DNA from: Brachyspira intermedia PWS/A
GTDB taxonomy: Bacteria; Spirochaetota; Brachyspiria; Brachyspirales; Brachyspiraceae
Assembly: GCF_000223215.1 (NCBI RefSeq)
Contig: NC_017243.1
Location: 310,001 to 374,000 of the forward strand
Length of the DNA stretch: 64,000 nucleotides
Direction: 5' to 3'
The notes below the pieces were generated by a model, which had not been told where the DNA came from, did no database searches, and saw only the letters and a program-made list of their open reading frames with translations. This document shows positions 9,641 through 18,931 of the stretch, piece by piece. Positions within the stretch are counted from its first letter, which is position 1. The number at the start of each line of letters is the position of its first letter. Both the position numbers and the translations under genes were made by a program.

Positions 9641-9736
9641 TATATTTCCTATCATCATTTTATATAATAATTTAAAAACATTTATATATAAAATATAGTT
9701 AAATGATTTTGAATTGTCAAATATTTATAAAAAAAT

Positions 9737-9766
9737 AGAGATACCAGATTTATATCCAGTATCTCT
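9737..9766 (-). terminator. Terminator between the BMP lipoprotein array and the ABC ATPase
   Basis: An 8-bp stem (9737-9744 with 9759-9766) followed on the minus strand by a T-rich run, located 30 bases after the stop of the last BMP gene. It should make lipoprotein message more abundant than transporter message. Confidence 0.7.
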
Positions 9767-9795
9767 TTTGAATATATTTTGTAATTAATACTTTT

Positions 9796-10875
9796 TTATT
9801 GTATCAAATTAACTTTAACTATATCTAAAGGTAATTGATTAACATCTTTAGCATCTTTATCAGTAAGAACTTTTACGCTTCCATTATTAAGTTTTTGATA
9901 TATTGTATCATAATCATTTTGAGTGAATTTTTGGAATTTAGAAGTAGCCATAGGAAGTCCTATACCATTAACTTTAGCATCAAGTATAACAGATTTTCCG
10001 CCAGGGAATTTATTGTTATAGAAGTCATCTATTGCATTATAAACAGATTCTCCAAGCATTTTCATAGCAGAAGTAATAACAGTAGGAGATTCAGCACTTT
10101 GATCTATATCAACACCTATAACTAATCCGTTATTTTGTTCAGCAGCACTCATAACAGAGTTTCCAGCACCACCTGCAGGAGCAAATATTACTTGTACTCC
10201 GCTTTGATACCAAGAAGTAGCTAAAGTTTGATTTTCAGGAGTAGCATTGAAATTACCTATATAAGTATAGTTAATTTTTATGCTTCCTGTAGGCATATTC
10301 AATTCTTTAGCTGCATAATTAGCACCTTGTACAAATCCATATCCGAATCTTATAACAGCAGGAACAGCCATACCAGCCATAACACCTAAATTAGTATATC
10401 CTTCTTTTACTATAGCATATCCTGCTAAAAATCCAGCCTGTTCTTCAGCATAAAGTACAGAATAAACGTTTTTTTCTATTCTGAAATCAGTATAAGTTCC
10501 GTCTTGAGGAGTTCCGTCCAAAAGTACAAAACTTACATTTGGATGAGTATCTTGAGCTCTATATACTGCAGGCTCGAATAAGAATCCAGGAGTTACTACC
10601 AATTTAGCACCTGCTGATACTGCTAAATCTATAGCATCAACATAAGCATCAGTAGTTTTTTGAGCAGGCTGATAATATTTATGAGATATTCCTTTCTCTT
10701 GGGCATACTTTGTTAATCCTTCCCAAGAGCCCTGATTGAAAGATCTGTCATCTATAGTACCAACATCTGTTATTAATGCTAGTTCATATCCTCCAGATTT
10801 TTTTCCGCCGCCGCCGCATGAAACTACTAGAATGAAGCTCATTACAGCAATGATTAAAACAAGAAATTTTTTCAT
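9796..10875 (-). CDS. BMP family nucleoside-binding lipoprotein 1
   Basis: 359 aa. Lipoprotein signal peptide with lipobox ILVVSC (Cys20). The mature part is a BMP/PnrA-type periplasmic binding protein: DVGTIDDRSFNQGSWEGL near the N-terminus, VRFGYGFVQGANYAAKEL in the middle and GVDIDQSAESPTVITSA before the C-terminal domain. Family members (TmpC/PnrA of Treponema, BmpA of Borrelia) bind purine nucleosides and are lipid-anchored. It is the fourth and last of four tandem paralogues and most like copy 2. Confidence 0.9.
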   Translation of the reverse strand: MKKFLVLIIAVMSFILVVSCGGGGKKSGGYELALITDVGTIDDRSFNQGSWEGLTKYAQEKGISHKYYQPAQKTTDAYVDAIDLAVSAGAKLVVTPGFLFEPAVYRAQDTHPNVSFVLLDGTPQDGTYTDFRIEKNVYSVLYAEEQAGFLAGYAIVKEGYTNLGVMAGMAVPAVIRFGYGFVQGANYAAKELNMPTGSIKINYTYIGNFNATPENQTLATSWYQSGVQVIFAPAGGAGNSVMSAAEQNNGLVIGVDIDQSAESPTVITSAMKMLGESVYNAIDDFYNNKFPGGKSVILDAKVNGIGLPMATSKFQKFTQNDYDTIYQKLNNGSVKVLTDKDAKDVNQLPLDIVKVNLIQ

Positions 10876-10942
10876 AATTTGATGTCTCCTATTTTTAATA
10901 TATTTATTTGCTAAAAATTATTAAAGCCATATTAATTTATGA

Positions 10943-12019
10943 TTATTTTATATAATTAATTTCTACTATATCTACAGGCAGTTCTTCTACTGTTTTAACA
11001 CTTCTATCTTTTAATACTTGTATATTGCCGTCTGAAAGTTCTTTATATATTGCATTGTAATCATTTTCAGTAAAGTTCTTAAATTGAGAAGTTTTTATAG
11101 GAAGTCCTATACCATTAACTGTAGCATCTAATACAGCAATTTCTCCTCCTTTGAAAGTACCATTATAAAAGGAATCAACAGTATTATAAACAGAATTTCT
11201 TATTCTTTTTATTGCTGATGTAATAATAGTAGGAGATTCAAAACTTTGATCAACATCAACCCCTATAACTAATCCATTATTTTGTTCAGCGGCACTTATA
11301 ACAGATTTAACAGCACCGCCTGCAGGAGCAAATATTACTTGTACACCATTTTGATACCAAGAAGAGGCAAGTTCTTCATTTTGTAGAGTATCATAAAAAT
11401 TACCTATGTAAGTATAATTTATTTTAATGCTTCTAATAGGCATATTCAATTCTTTGGCTGCATAATTAGCACCTTGTACAAATCCATATCCGAATCTTAT
11501 AACAGGAGGAACAGGCATACCGCCAATAACACCCAAATTAGTATAACCTTCTTTTACTATTGAATATCCTGCTAAAAATCCTGCCTGCTCTTCAGCATAA
11601 AGCACTGCATGAACATTGTCTTCTAATTTGAAATCAGTATAAGTTCCGTCTTGAGGAACACCGTCTATAATTATAAAATTTACATCTGGGTATTTATCTT
11701 GAGATTTGTATACTGCTGTTTCAAATAAAAAATTAGGAGTTATTATCAATTTTACACCTTCATTAACTGCTGAATCTATAGCATCAATATATGCCTCTGT
11801 AGTCTTTTCTGTAGCTTGATAATATTTATATGATTTTCCTGAATTTTCAGCATATCTAACTAATCCTTCCCAAGCTCCCTGATTATATGATTTATCATCT
11901 ATTTCACCTTCTGTTATCAATGCTATATCGAATTCTCCCTCTTTTGTTGTAGTTTTAGAGCATGAAATCATTAATATAAAAGCTGTAGTAATTATTATAA
12001 AGCTAAAAATTTTTTTCAT
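10943..12019 (-). CDS. BMP family nucleoside-binding lipoprotein 2
   Basis: 358 aa. Signal peptide with lipobox ILMISC (Cys20). It has the same landmarks as copy 1 (DDKSYNQGAWEGL, VRFGYGFVQGANYAAKEL, GVDVDQSFESPTIITSA). Several positions differ from the other three copies in otherwise fixed stretches (QGAWEGL for QGSWEG, and NSV for ESV near the end). It is separated from copy 1 by 67 bases and from copy 3 by 13. Likely same ligand class, possibly different preference. Confidence 0.9.
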   Translation of the reverse strand: MKKIFSFIIITTAFILMISCSKTTTKEGEFDIALITEGEIDDKSYNQGAWEGLVRYAENSGKSYKYYQATEKTTEAYIDAIDSAVNEGVKLIITPNFLFETAVYKSQDKYPDVNFIIIDGVPQDGTYTDFKLEDNVHAVLYAEEQAGFLAGYSIVKEGYTNLGVIGGMPVPPVIRFGYGFVQGANYAAKELNMPIRSIKINYTYIGNFYDTLQNEELASSWYQNGVQVIFAPAGGAVKSVISAAEQNNGLVIGVDVDQSFESPTIITSAIKRIRNSVYNTVDSFYNGTFKGGEIAVLDATVNGIGLPIKTSQFKNFTENDYNAIYKELSDGNIQVLKDRSVKTVEELPVDIVEINYIK

Positions 12020-12032
12020 ACCGATCTCCTAA

Positions 12033-13106
12033 TTAATTTATATAATCAATTTTGACAAAATTTAAAGGTAATTTTTCAACACTTTCTGCATCAGTATCTT
12101 TTAATACTTTAATCTTTTTTTTCACAAGAGAGTTATATATAATATTATAATCATATTCTTTAAAAACTTTAAATTTTGAAGTATTCATAGGAAGTCCTAT
12201 TCCTTTAACTCTAGCATCTAATATAAAAGTTTTTCCACCATTGAAATTCCCATTATAATAAGCAGCAACAGCATTATAAACAGATTCTCTTATCAATTTC
12301 ATAGAAGAAGTAATGACAGTAGGAGATTCAAAACTTTGATCCACATCAATTCCTACAACTAAACCTTCATTATTTTCAGCAGCATTTATAACAGAATAAG
12401 CAGCACCTCCTGCTGGAGCAAATATTACCTGTGTTCCGCTTTTATACCAAGATGCAGCTAAAGCTTGATTTGCCGGAGAATTATCATAGTTTCCAACATA
12501 AGTGTATTTTATATTTATACTTCCTTTAGGCATTTTTAATTCATCAGCTGCAAATTCTGCCCCCTGTACAAATCCGTATCCAAATCGTATAACAGGAGGA
12601 AGTGCCATACCGCCTAGAACTCCTAAATTTGTATATCCTTCTTTTACTATAGAGTATCCTGCTAAAAATCCTGCCTCTTCTTCGGCATAAAGAATAGCAA
12701 TAGTATTCTTTGCTGTCTTATAATCATTATAACTTCCGTCCTGAGGTTCTCCATCTATCAAAATAAAATGTGTATTAGTATACATATCCTGTGCTTTATA
12801 AATAGCAGTTTCAAATATATGTCCTGGCGTTATTATCAATTTTGCCCCCATACGAACAGCTATATCTATTGCATTTAATGTTTCTTGTACATTTTTATCA
12901 GGAACTCTATAATATTTATAGCTTATGCCGTAATGTTCAGCATAATCCTTCACGCCTTCCCAAGTACTTTGATTAAATGATTTATCATCTATATTTCTTA
13001 CAATAACCGCTATTTCATAACCAGATGCTTCCTCTCCATCTATATCATTGCATGAAACAGCATACAGAAAAACAATCATAATAAAAAAAGTAAGAAATTT
13101 ATTCAT
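12033..13106 (-). CDS. BMP family nucleoside-binding lipoprotein 3
   Basis: 357 aa. Lipobox LYAVSC (Cys19). Landmarks: NIDDKSFNQSTWEGVKDYAE, VRFGYGFVQGAEFAADEL and GIDVDQSFESPTVITSS. The otherwise conserved QG before SWEG is QS here (FNQSTWEG). The C-terminal 30 residues are almost identical to copy 4, showing that 3 and 4 form one sub-pair of the array and 1 and 2 another. Confidence 0.9.
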   Translation of the reverse strand: MNKFLTFFIMIVFLYAVSCNDIDGEEASGYEIAVIVRNIDDKSFNQSTWEGVKDYAEHYGISYKYYRVPDKNVQETLNAIDIAVRMGAKLIITPGHIFETAIYKAQDMYTNTHFILIDGEPQDGSYNDYKTAKNTIAILYAEEEAGFLAGYSIVKEGYTNLGVLGGMALPPVIRFGYGFVQGAEFAADELKMPKGSINIKYTYVGNYDNSPANQALAASWYKSGTQVIFAPAGGAAYSVINAAENNEGLVVGIDVDQSFESPTVITSSMKLIRESVYNAVAAYYNGNFNGGKTFILDARVKGIGLPMNTSKFKVFKEYDYNIIYNSLVKKKIKVLKDTDAESVEKLPLNFVKIDYIN

Positions 13107-13149
13107 ATTTATAATTCACCCATTACTGACAAATATTTTTATGATATAA

Positions 13150-14232
13150 TCATTTTATATAATCAATTTTTACTAAATTTAAAGGTAATTTTTCAACACT
13201 TTCTGCATCAGTATCTTTTAATACTTTAATATTTTTGGTTACAAGAGAATCATATATTATATTATAATCATCTTGTGTAAAAACTTTAAATTTTGATGTA
13301 TTCATAGGCAGCCCTATACCTTTAACTTGAGCACCTAATACAGTAGTTTTTCCTCCGCTGAAATTACCATTATAATAAGAGGCAACAGCATTATAAACAG
13401 ATTCTCTTATCAATTTTATAGCAGATGTAATAACTGTAGGAGATTCAAAACTTTGATCAACATCAACCCCTATAACTAATCCATTATTATTTTCAGCAGC
13501 ACTCATAACAGAATTTCCAGCAGCACCAGCAGCAGCAAATATTACCTGAACTCCGTTTCTATACCAAGAAGTTGCTAAAGTTTGATTTTCAGGAGTAGGA
13601 TCATAATTACCTACATAAGTATATTTTATATTTACAGAATCTTTAGGTAATTTTAATTCAACAGCAGCATAATCAGCACCTTGTACAAATCCGTATCCGA
13701 ATCTTACAACTGCAGGGTGTGCAACCCCTCCCATAAATCCTAAATTAGTATATCCTTCTTTTACTATAGAGTATCCTGCCAAGAATCCTGCTTCTTCTTC
13801 TGAATAAAGAATGGCAACAGTATTAGATGATGTTTTATAATCTGTATAAGTTCCGTCCTGAGGTTCTCCGTCTATCAATATAAAATGTACATTTGTATAC
13901 ATATCCTGTGCTTTATAAATTGCAGGTTCAAACATATATCCTGGAGTTACTATAAGTTTAGCTCCGCATCTAACTGCAAGGTCTATAGTATTCAAATAAG
14001 AATCTATATCTTTATCAGGAACTCTATAATATTTGTATGTTATGCCGTAATTTTCAGCATAATCTTTTACTCCTTCCCAAGAACCCTGATTGAAAGATTT
14101 ATCATCTATAGGCCCTAAATCTATAAGTACAGCTATTTCAGAAGTATTTGTATCTTTATCTGCTTGTTGGCCGCATGATAACACAAATAAAGAAATGATA
14201 AATAAAACACATAACATAATTTTTTTAATCAT
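13150..14232 (-). CDS. BMP family nucleoside-binding lipoprotein 4
   Basis: 360 aa. Lipobox LFVLSC (Cys20). Landmarks: DLGPIDDKSFNQGSWEGVKDYAE, FMGGVAHPAVVRFGYGFVQG and GVDVDQSFESPTVITSA. It has a distinctive GGVAHP where the others read GGMA(L/V)PP or similar, close to the ligand cleft in solved BMP proteins (inference). It is the first of the four in transcription order, 46 bases after the nucleoside phosphorylase gene, so binding proteins and salvage enzymes look co-transcribed. Confidence 0.9.
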   Translation of the reverse strand: MIKKIMLCVLFIISLFVLSCGQQADKDTNTSEIAVLIDLGPIDDKSFNQGSWEGVKDYAENYGITYKYYRVPDKDIDSYLNTIDLAVRCGAKLIVTPGYMFEPAIYKAQDMYTNVHFILIDGEPQDGTYTDYKTSSNTVAILYSEEEAGFLAGYSIVKEGYTNLGFMGGVAHPAVVRFGYGFVQGADYAAVELKLPKDSVNIKYTYVGNYDPTPENQTLATSWYRNGVQVIFAAAGAAGNSVMSAAENNNGLVIGVDVDQSFESPTVITSAIKLIRESVYNAVASYYNGNFSGGKTTVLGAQVKGIGLPMNTSKFKVFTQDDYNIIYDSLVTKNIKVLKDTDAESVEKLPLNLVKIDYIK

Positions 14233-14278
14233 AATTACATCCTAAAATTATTTTTTATTATTGTTGTTTATATTGTTA

Positions 14279-15064
14279 TTATTTTTTATCTTTTTCTATC
14301 AAAATTTTAATTGATTCTATTATCAAATCTATTGCTTCTTCTCCAGTATAATCTTTTGGGTCATTAATATTATTTTTTATTCTTTCCTGATTATGTAAAA
14401 CAAGCATAGCAGCTCCAGTTCTTACATTTTTAGCTGCACCTACTGCAAATAATGTAGCGGATTCCATTTCAGAAGCTAAACAGCCTGCTTTGATATAACT
14501 ATCCCATTTATATAATAATTCTTTGTCTACTGCCATACTTTCAGGTGCATGCTGAGCATAAAAAGCGTCTTTGCATTGTACCACACCAACATGAGTTCTT
14601 GTTTTGATTTTATCAGCTCCTTCAATCATAGCTTCAAGCACATCTATATTAGGTACGCATGGAAACTCTTTAGGTATATAATTATCCATTGTACCGCCGC
14701 CTTTTATAGCACCATTAACTATAACAACATCTCCAGGCAATACATCAATATTCATACCTCCGCAAGTACCAACTCTTATAAATGTATCAGCTCCAACTTT
14801 TATAAGTTCTTCCAGAGCTATAGCAGTTGAAGGGCCTCCTATACCATGAGAAGTAGTTGAAACTTTAACTCCGTTTATATATCCTGTATAAGTTGCATAT
14901 TCTCTATAATCAGCTATTAATTTGGCATTATCAAATCTTTTAGCAATTTTCACGCATCTTTTAGGATCTCCCGGCATAATAACATATCTTCCGACATCAC
15001 CTTTCTTTAATTTCAAATGATGAACTAGATTTTCATTTTCTTGATAATAGGCTTTTGGAAACAT
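14279..15064 (-). CDS. Nucleoside phosphorylase (uridine/purine nucleoside phosphorylase family) B
   Basis: 261 aa, PNP_UDP_1 superfamily. VIMPGDPKRCVKIAKRF near residue 28 forms part of the phosphate site, GIGGPSTAIALEELIKVGAD with RVGTCGG is the family signature, and EMESATLFAVGA contains the ribose-binding Met-Glu. The reaction is nucleoside + phosphate giving base + (deoxy)ribose-1-phosphate in the cytosol. Hexameric NP-I class by size. It lies 18 bases after a paralogue. Base preference is not readable. Confidence 0.9.
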   Translation of the reverse strand: MFPKAYYQENENLVHHLKLKKGDVGRYVIMPGDPKRCVKIAKRFDNAKLIADYREYATYTGYINGVKVSTTSHGIGGPSTAIALEELIKVGADTFIRVGTCGGMNIDVLPGDVVIVNGAIKGGGTMDNYIPKEFPCVPNIDVLEAMIEGADKIKTRTHVGVVQCKDAFYAQHAPESMAVDKELLYKWDSYIKAGCLASEMESATLFAVGAAKNVRTGAAMLVLHNQERIKNNINDPKDYTGEEAIDLIIESIKILIEKDKK

Positions 15065-15082
15065 ATTTGATTACCTCTTTAA

Positions 15083-15901
15083 TTACTTCTTTTCAGCTTT
15101 TTTGTCTTTCTCATTTAATAAAATAATAGCTTCTAATGCTGTTAATATCATATTTTCTATATTATCGCTATATTCTAAATGAGTACCCATTCTTTCAATC
15201 ATAGTATTTTCTACTATATGCATTATTCCGCCGGCTCTCACCTTTCTTAAAGAGGCACAGGCAAAAAGAGCGGCACATTCCATCTCTGAAGCTATGGCAC
15301 CGCATAAGGTATAATATTTAAGATTATTTTCAAACTTTTCTCTGAAAAAAGAATTCTGAGGTTCTAATTCTCCATAGAAACAATCTTTACTATGAACAAC
15401 GCCTATATGATAATTAGCATTTATTTTTTTAGCGGCATCTCTTAATGCAAGCATAACATCAGTATTGGCAATAGCAGGATATTCAAGAGGTATATATTCT
15501 TTTGTGGTGCCTTCATCTTTTATTGCAGCCTGGGCTATTGCCAAATCATTAGGCTTTACTTTAAGGCTAAGTCCTCCTGCAGTTCCAACTCTTATAAATG
15601 TATCAGCACCTACTTTAATAAGTTCTTCCATAGCTATTGAAGCTGAAGGGCCTCCTATACCTGTGGAAGTTACAGAAACATCTACTCCTTTATATTTACC
15701 TGTTACAGTAACATATTCTCTGTAATCAGCTTTTAATTCAGGATTATCCAAAAATTTTGCAATGTATCCCACTCTTTTAGGATCGCCTGGAAGAAGTACA
15801 TATCTTGCTACATCGCCTTTTTTTAATTTTATATGGTATTGAAGAAGATTATTTTTAAATGCCTCTTCATCATAGAATGCTTTTGGTTCATTATATTCCA
15901 T
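15083..15901 (-). CDS. Nucleoside phosphorylase (uridine/purine nucleoside phosphorylase family) A
   Basis: 272 aa, paralogue of the following gene with the same signatures (LLPGDPKRVGYIAKFL, GIGGPSASIAMEELIKVGAD, RVGTAGG, EMECAALFACAS). Two adjacent phosphorylases with different pockets (Ala/Cys changes around the Met-Glu) probably split pyrimidine and purine nucleosides between them; this is inference. It lies between deoC (54 bases upstream) and the second phosphorylase. A short basic tail (EKDKKAEKK) follows the fold. Confidence 0.9.
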   Translation of the reverse strand: MEYNEPKAFYDEEAFKNNLLQYHIKLKKGDVARYVLLPGDPKRVGYIAKFLDNPELKADYREYVTVTGKYKGVDVSVTSTGIGGPSASIAMEELIKVGADTFIRVGTAGGLSLKVKPNDLAIAQAAIKDEGTTKEYIPLEYPAIANTDVMLALRDAAKKINANYHIGVVHSKDCFYGELEPQNSFFREKFENNLKYYTLCGAIASEMECAALFACASLRKVRAGGIMHIVENTMIERMGTHLEYSDNIENMILTALEAIILLNEKDKKAEKK

Positions 15902-15955
15902 AGATGATTATCTCCTGCTTTACTTACATTAATAACTACATAATCATAACTGTAA

Positions 15956-16606
15956 TTACATAGAAGATTTTACTATTGCTATACCGCTGCTTGTTCCTAG
16001 TCTATTTGCACCTGCTTCAATCATTTTTAAAGCATCTTCATAAGTTTTTATGCCTCCTGAAGCTTTAACTCCCATTTCTTTTCCTACAGCCTCACGCATA
16101 AGTTTTACATCATGTTCTGTTGCTCCGCCTGTAGAAAATCCTGTTGAAGTTTTAACAAAATCGGCACCGCATTCTTTAGCTATTTTACATGCCAATACTT
16201 TTTCTTCATCTGTTAGAAGACAAGTTTCTATAATTACTTTTAATACACTGGCATGGCATGCATCTCTTACTTTTTTTATATCTCTTTCAAAAAGATCTAT
16301 TTTTTTGCTTTTTAAGAAACCAACGTTTACAACCATATCTATTTCATCAGCTCCGCTATCCACTGCAACTTTTGTTTCATAAGCTTTTGCCTCTTTCATC
16401 ATAGCACCCAAAGGAAAGCCTACTACTGAACATACCTTTACATCTGAATGCAAAAGAAAATTGTAAGCTACATTTACATAGGCTGAATTTACGCATACAG
16501 AATAAAATCCGTATTCTTTAGCTTCTATGCATAGCTTTCTTATATCATCTATTGTGGCATCTGGTCTTAAAATGGTATGGTCTATTAATTTATTAAGATT
16601 ATTCAT
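15956..16606 (-). CDS. deoC: Deoxyribose-phosphate aldolase
   Basis: 216 aa, class I aldolase. [10 protein letters not shown] at the N-terminus, [11 protein letters not shown], the Lys of KVIIETCLL, the Schiff-base Lys of [15 protein letters not shown] (about residue 151) and [12 protein letters not shown] are all present. Converts 2-deoxyribose-5-phosphate to glyceraldehyde-3-phosphate and acetaldehyde. It is the first gene of the nucleoside locus, with its own promoter and a GAGGAG site before the ATG. Phosphopentomutase (deoB), needed to link the phosphorylases to DeoC, is not in the window. Confidence 0.95.
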   Translation of the reverse strand: MNNLNKLIDHTILRPDATIDDIRKLCIEAKEYGFYSVCVNSAYVNVAYNFLLHSDVKVCSVVGFPLGAMMKEAKAYETKVAVDSGADEIDMVVNVGFLKSKKIDLFERDIKKVRDACHASVLKVIIETCLLTDEEKVLACKIAKECGADFVKTSTGFSTGGATEHDVKLMREAVGKEMGVKASGGIKTYEDALKMIEAGANRLGTSSGIAIVKSSM

Positions 16607-16626
16607 ATTTTCTCCTCATATTAAAT

Positions 16627-16655
16627 ATGATATAAAACATTGTTCTATTTGTCAA
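16627..16655 (-). promoter_or_regulatory. Promoter of the deoC-phosphorylase-BMP operon
   Basis: On the minus strand TTGACA (16650-16655), a 17-base spacer, then TATCAT (16627-16632), 21 bases before the deoC ATG. No operator repeat was recognised around it. Confidence 0.65.
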
Positions 16656-16756
16656 ATTTTTATGTTATATATTATTAGTATATAAATTAATTTATTAAAA
16701 TCATGATATTATAAAAATTAAAAGAGAATTTTCTTATTTAAATTGAAAATAAAAAA

Positions 16757-16776
16757 GCAAGTGCCTGAACACCTGC
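16757..16776 (-). terminator. Terminator of the DegT aminotransferase gene
   Basis: A 7-bp stem (16757-16763 with 16770-16776) that is fully paired on the minus strand if one G-U is allowed, followed there by six T, 23 bases after the gene's stop. Confidence 0.7.
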
Positions 16777-16798
16777 TTTTATCATAATTCTAAATTAA

Positions 16799-17917
16799 TT
16801 ATTTATTAACTACCTTTTTGACAGCCTCTATAACCATATCCTGTTCTTCTCTAAGAATATCATTATCTATAGGCAAAGCTATATTATGTTTTGAAGCATA
16901 TTCTGATACAGGCATATCACCTTCTTTGTATCCTAACTTCTTAACTAATACAGGTGCTAAATGTATAGGATGAGGATAATAAAGTGCAGTTGGTACGCCT
17001 AATTCATTTAATTTAGCTCTTACTTCATCTCTGTTATCTTCTACCTGTATAACATACTGGGCATGTACGCTTTGTGTATATTCAGCTACTTGAGGTACTT
17101 TTACTACATCTTTTAATTTTTCATTATAGTATTCAGCAGCACTTCTTCTATGATCCATATCAGCATCAAATCCTTTGAATTTCTCAAGCAAAATACCAGC
17201 CTGTAAATTATCAAGTCTTCCTGTAGTTCCTAATTTAACATGGATCATTCCGCCTTCATCACCATGATGACGAAGCTGCTTAAGATTTTTATATAATTCT
17301 TCATTATTAGTAAACACCATTCCACCGTCTCCAAAACAGCCTAATGGTTTAGCTGGGAAAAATGATGTTACAGCAATATCGCCTAATTTTCCGGAACAGG
17401 ATTTTATATTTTTATAGCTAGCTCCGAATGATTGGCATGCATCTTCTATAACAAATATATTATTTTTCTTAGCAATATCTAATATAACATCATAATTAGC
17501 ACATTGTCCAAATAAATTAACTGGTATAATAGCAGCAGTATTTTTATTGATCAAACTTTCAAGCTTTTTTACGTCCATATTGAAATATTCATCAATATCG
17601 CAAACTCTTACTTTCATTCCTAAGAAAGCAGGGGCCTCAGCAGTTGAGAAGAATGTCATAGCAGGAACTATAACTTCCTTTTGAGAATGATCCTCACCAG
17701 CATTGAATCCTAATGCCAAAAGAGAGAGTACCAAACCAACATGCCCAGATGATACACCTACAGCATATTTAGCTCCTGTATAATTTGACAATTCTTTTTC
17801 TAATTCATCTAATTCTGCACCAAATACGAATTGACTTCTTTCTATAATAGAAGATATTTTTTTGTCAATAGCTTCTTTTCTCTTTTCGTATCCTCTGTAA
17901 AGGTTCATATATTTCAT
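16799..17917 (-). CDS. DegT/DnrJ/EryC1/StrS family PLP aminotransferase
   Basis: 372 aa, full length for the family. YAVGVSSGHVGLVLSLLALG (cofactor phosphate site), VIEDACQSFGASYKN (Asp/Gln PLP contacts) and SFFPAKPLGCFGDGGMV with the Schiff-base Lys (about residue 187) are all visible. Family enzymes transaminate keto-sugar nucleotides for surface polysaccharide, or act as dehydratases. No other amino-sugar genes are adjacent, so the substrate is open. Own promoter and terminator: a single-gene transcript. Confidence 0.85.
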   Translation of the reverse strand: MKYMNLYRGYEKRKEAIDKKISSIIERSQFVFGAELDELEKELSNYTGAKYAVGVSSGHVGLVLSLLALGFNAGEDHSQKEVIVPAMTFFSTAEAPAFLGMKVRVCDIDEYFNMDVKKLESLINKNTAAIIPVNLFGQCANYDVILDIAKKNNIFVIEDACQSFGASYKNIKSCSGKLGDIAVTSFFPAKPLGCFGDGGMVFTNNEELYKNLKQLRHHGDEGGMIHVKLGTTGRLDNLQAGILLEKFKGFDADMDHRRSAAEYYNEKLKDVVKVPQVAEYTQSVHAQYVIQVEDNRDEVRAKLNELGVPTALYYPHPIHLAPVLVKKLGYKEGDMPVSEYASKHNIALPIDNDILREEQDMVIEAVKKVVNK

Positions 17918-17953
17918 AAAAAATCCTTTATAAAAAAATAAAATAACAATTAA

Positions 17954-17981
17954 ATTGTATTCAAAATAGAATTAATGTCAA
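17954..17981 (-). promoter_or_regulatory. Promoter of the DegT aminotransferase gene
   Basis: Minus-strand TTGACA (17976-17981), a 16-base spacer and TACAAT (17954-17959), 37 bases upstream of the ATG. It is arranged back to back with the promoter at 18003-18030. Confidence 0.65.
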
Positions 17982-18002
17982 TATTTTTATATTTTAAAAA
18001 AC

Positions 18003-18030
18003 TTGACAATGGGGCTTATTTTTCTATACT
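18003..18030 (+). promoter_or_regulatory. Promoter of the anti-sigma-factor-like kinase gene
   Basis: TTGACA (18003-18008), a 16-base spacer and TATACT (18025-18030), 49 bases upstream of the ATG at 18079. Confidence 0.65.
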
Positions 18031-18078
18031 TTATAGTTATATATAATGTAATTAGTTATAGTATTATAGAGTTGAACT

Positions 18079-18510
18079 ATGAGTATAGAATATTGCGGAA
18101 ATAAAGTAGAAAAAAGATTGTCCCTAAAAATCCCTAGCGATAGATTATTAGTGCCTAAAGTGTCCAATGATTTTTTAGATTTTTTACATTCTAATGGAGT
18201 AAAAGAGTGCGATGCTTTTCAAATAGCTTTTGAGGAAGCTTTAACTAATGCAATCATTCATGGAAATAACAATGATTATAATAAAAATGTAAGTATGTAT
18301 TTTTATATTGATGATGAAATGATTAAAGTGATAATAGAAGATGAAGGTGATGGATTTGATTATTTTTCTGCTATGATATGTTTAACAGAATCGCAGGATA
18401 ATATTTATAAAGACAGCGGAAGAGGAATATTTCTCATTTCTTTATATACAGATGATTTTTATTTTGAGAACAATGGAAGAAGAATAGTAATAATTAAAAA
18501 TAGAAGTTAA
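18079..18510 (+). CDS. RsbW-type ATP-binding protein (serine kinase / anti-sigma regulator)
   Basis: 143 aa, GHKL ATPase fold. N box AFEEALTNAIIHGN (about 55-68), G1 box EDEGDGFD (about 94-101) and G2 box SGRGIFLIS (about 116-124) are present. Such stand-alone HATPase_c_2 proteins phosphorylate STAS anti-sigma-factor antagonists or hold sigma factors. No STAS protein or sigma factor is adjacent, so the partner lies elsewhere. A second protein of the class is encoded at 20.6-21.1 kb. Confidence 0.85.
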   Translation: MSIEYCGNKVEKRLSLKIPSDRLLVPKVSNDFLDFLHSNGVKECDAFQIAFEEALTNAIIHGNNNDYNKNVSMYFYIDDEMIKVIIEDEGDGFDYFSAMICLTESQDNIYKDSGRGIFLISLYTDDFYFENNGRRIVIIKNRS

Positions 18511-18610
18511 TTTATTATTGTTAATAAAATTATATCATTCAATTATATTTTTATACGCTTATAATCCTATATTTATAGATATTTAAAACTATATTTTTTA
18601 TTGCTTTATT

Positions 18611-18930
18611 TTAATTCCCCGCCCTTTTGTTTTTTTATTTTTATAGTATTTATAATTTTATTATATTATTTAATGTTTTGTTAAGAAAAAGCATTCCCAC
18701 CCTAGTGAATATTAAATTTAAAACTTTGATTAACGCACGGTGAACGGAATTTTTTAGTATAGTTAAGTTTGAATTCAAATATTATTAATATTTATAATTT
18801 AGCTTAGCGTGCGTTGAGTAGCATGCTTTTTTAAAAAAAGCTTGGGTGGGTGCTATATTTTTTTAATAGATAATAATGAAATAAAAAATTGTATATTTCT
18901 AAGTTTATTAAAAAATTAAAAGGGTGGGTG
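18611..18930. repeat. Palindromic intergenic element, family 1, complete copy (copy B)
   Basis: Fills the convergent gap 18511-18931, which has no gene. In order: box1 CCCCGCCCTTTT (18617-18628), box2 ATTCCCACCCTAG (18693-18705), inverted box4 TTAACGCACGGTGAA (18730-18744), an AT core, inverted box3 TAGCGTGCGTTGAG (18805-18818), mirrored box2' CTTGGGTGGGTGC (18841-18853), and mirrored box1' AAAAGGGTGGGTG (18918-18930). The whole is a ~320-bp imperfect palindrome. Confidence 0.8.
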
Positions 18931-18931
18931 T

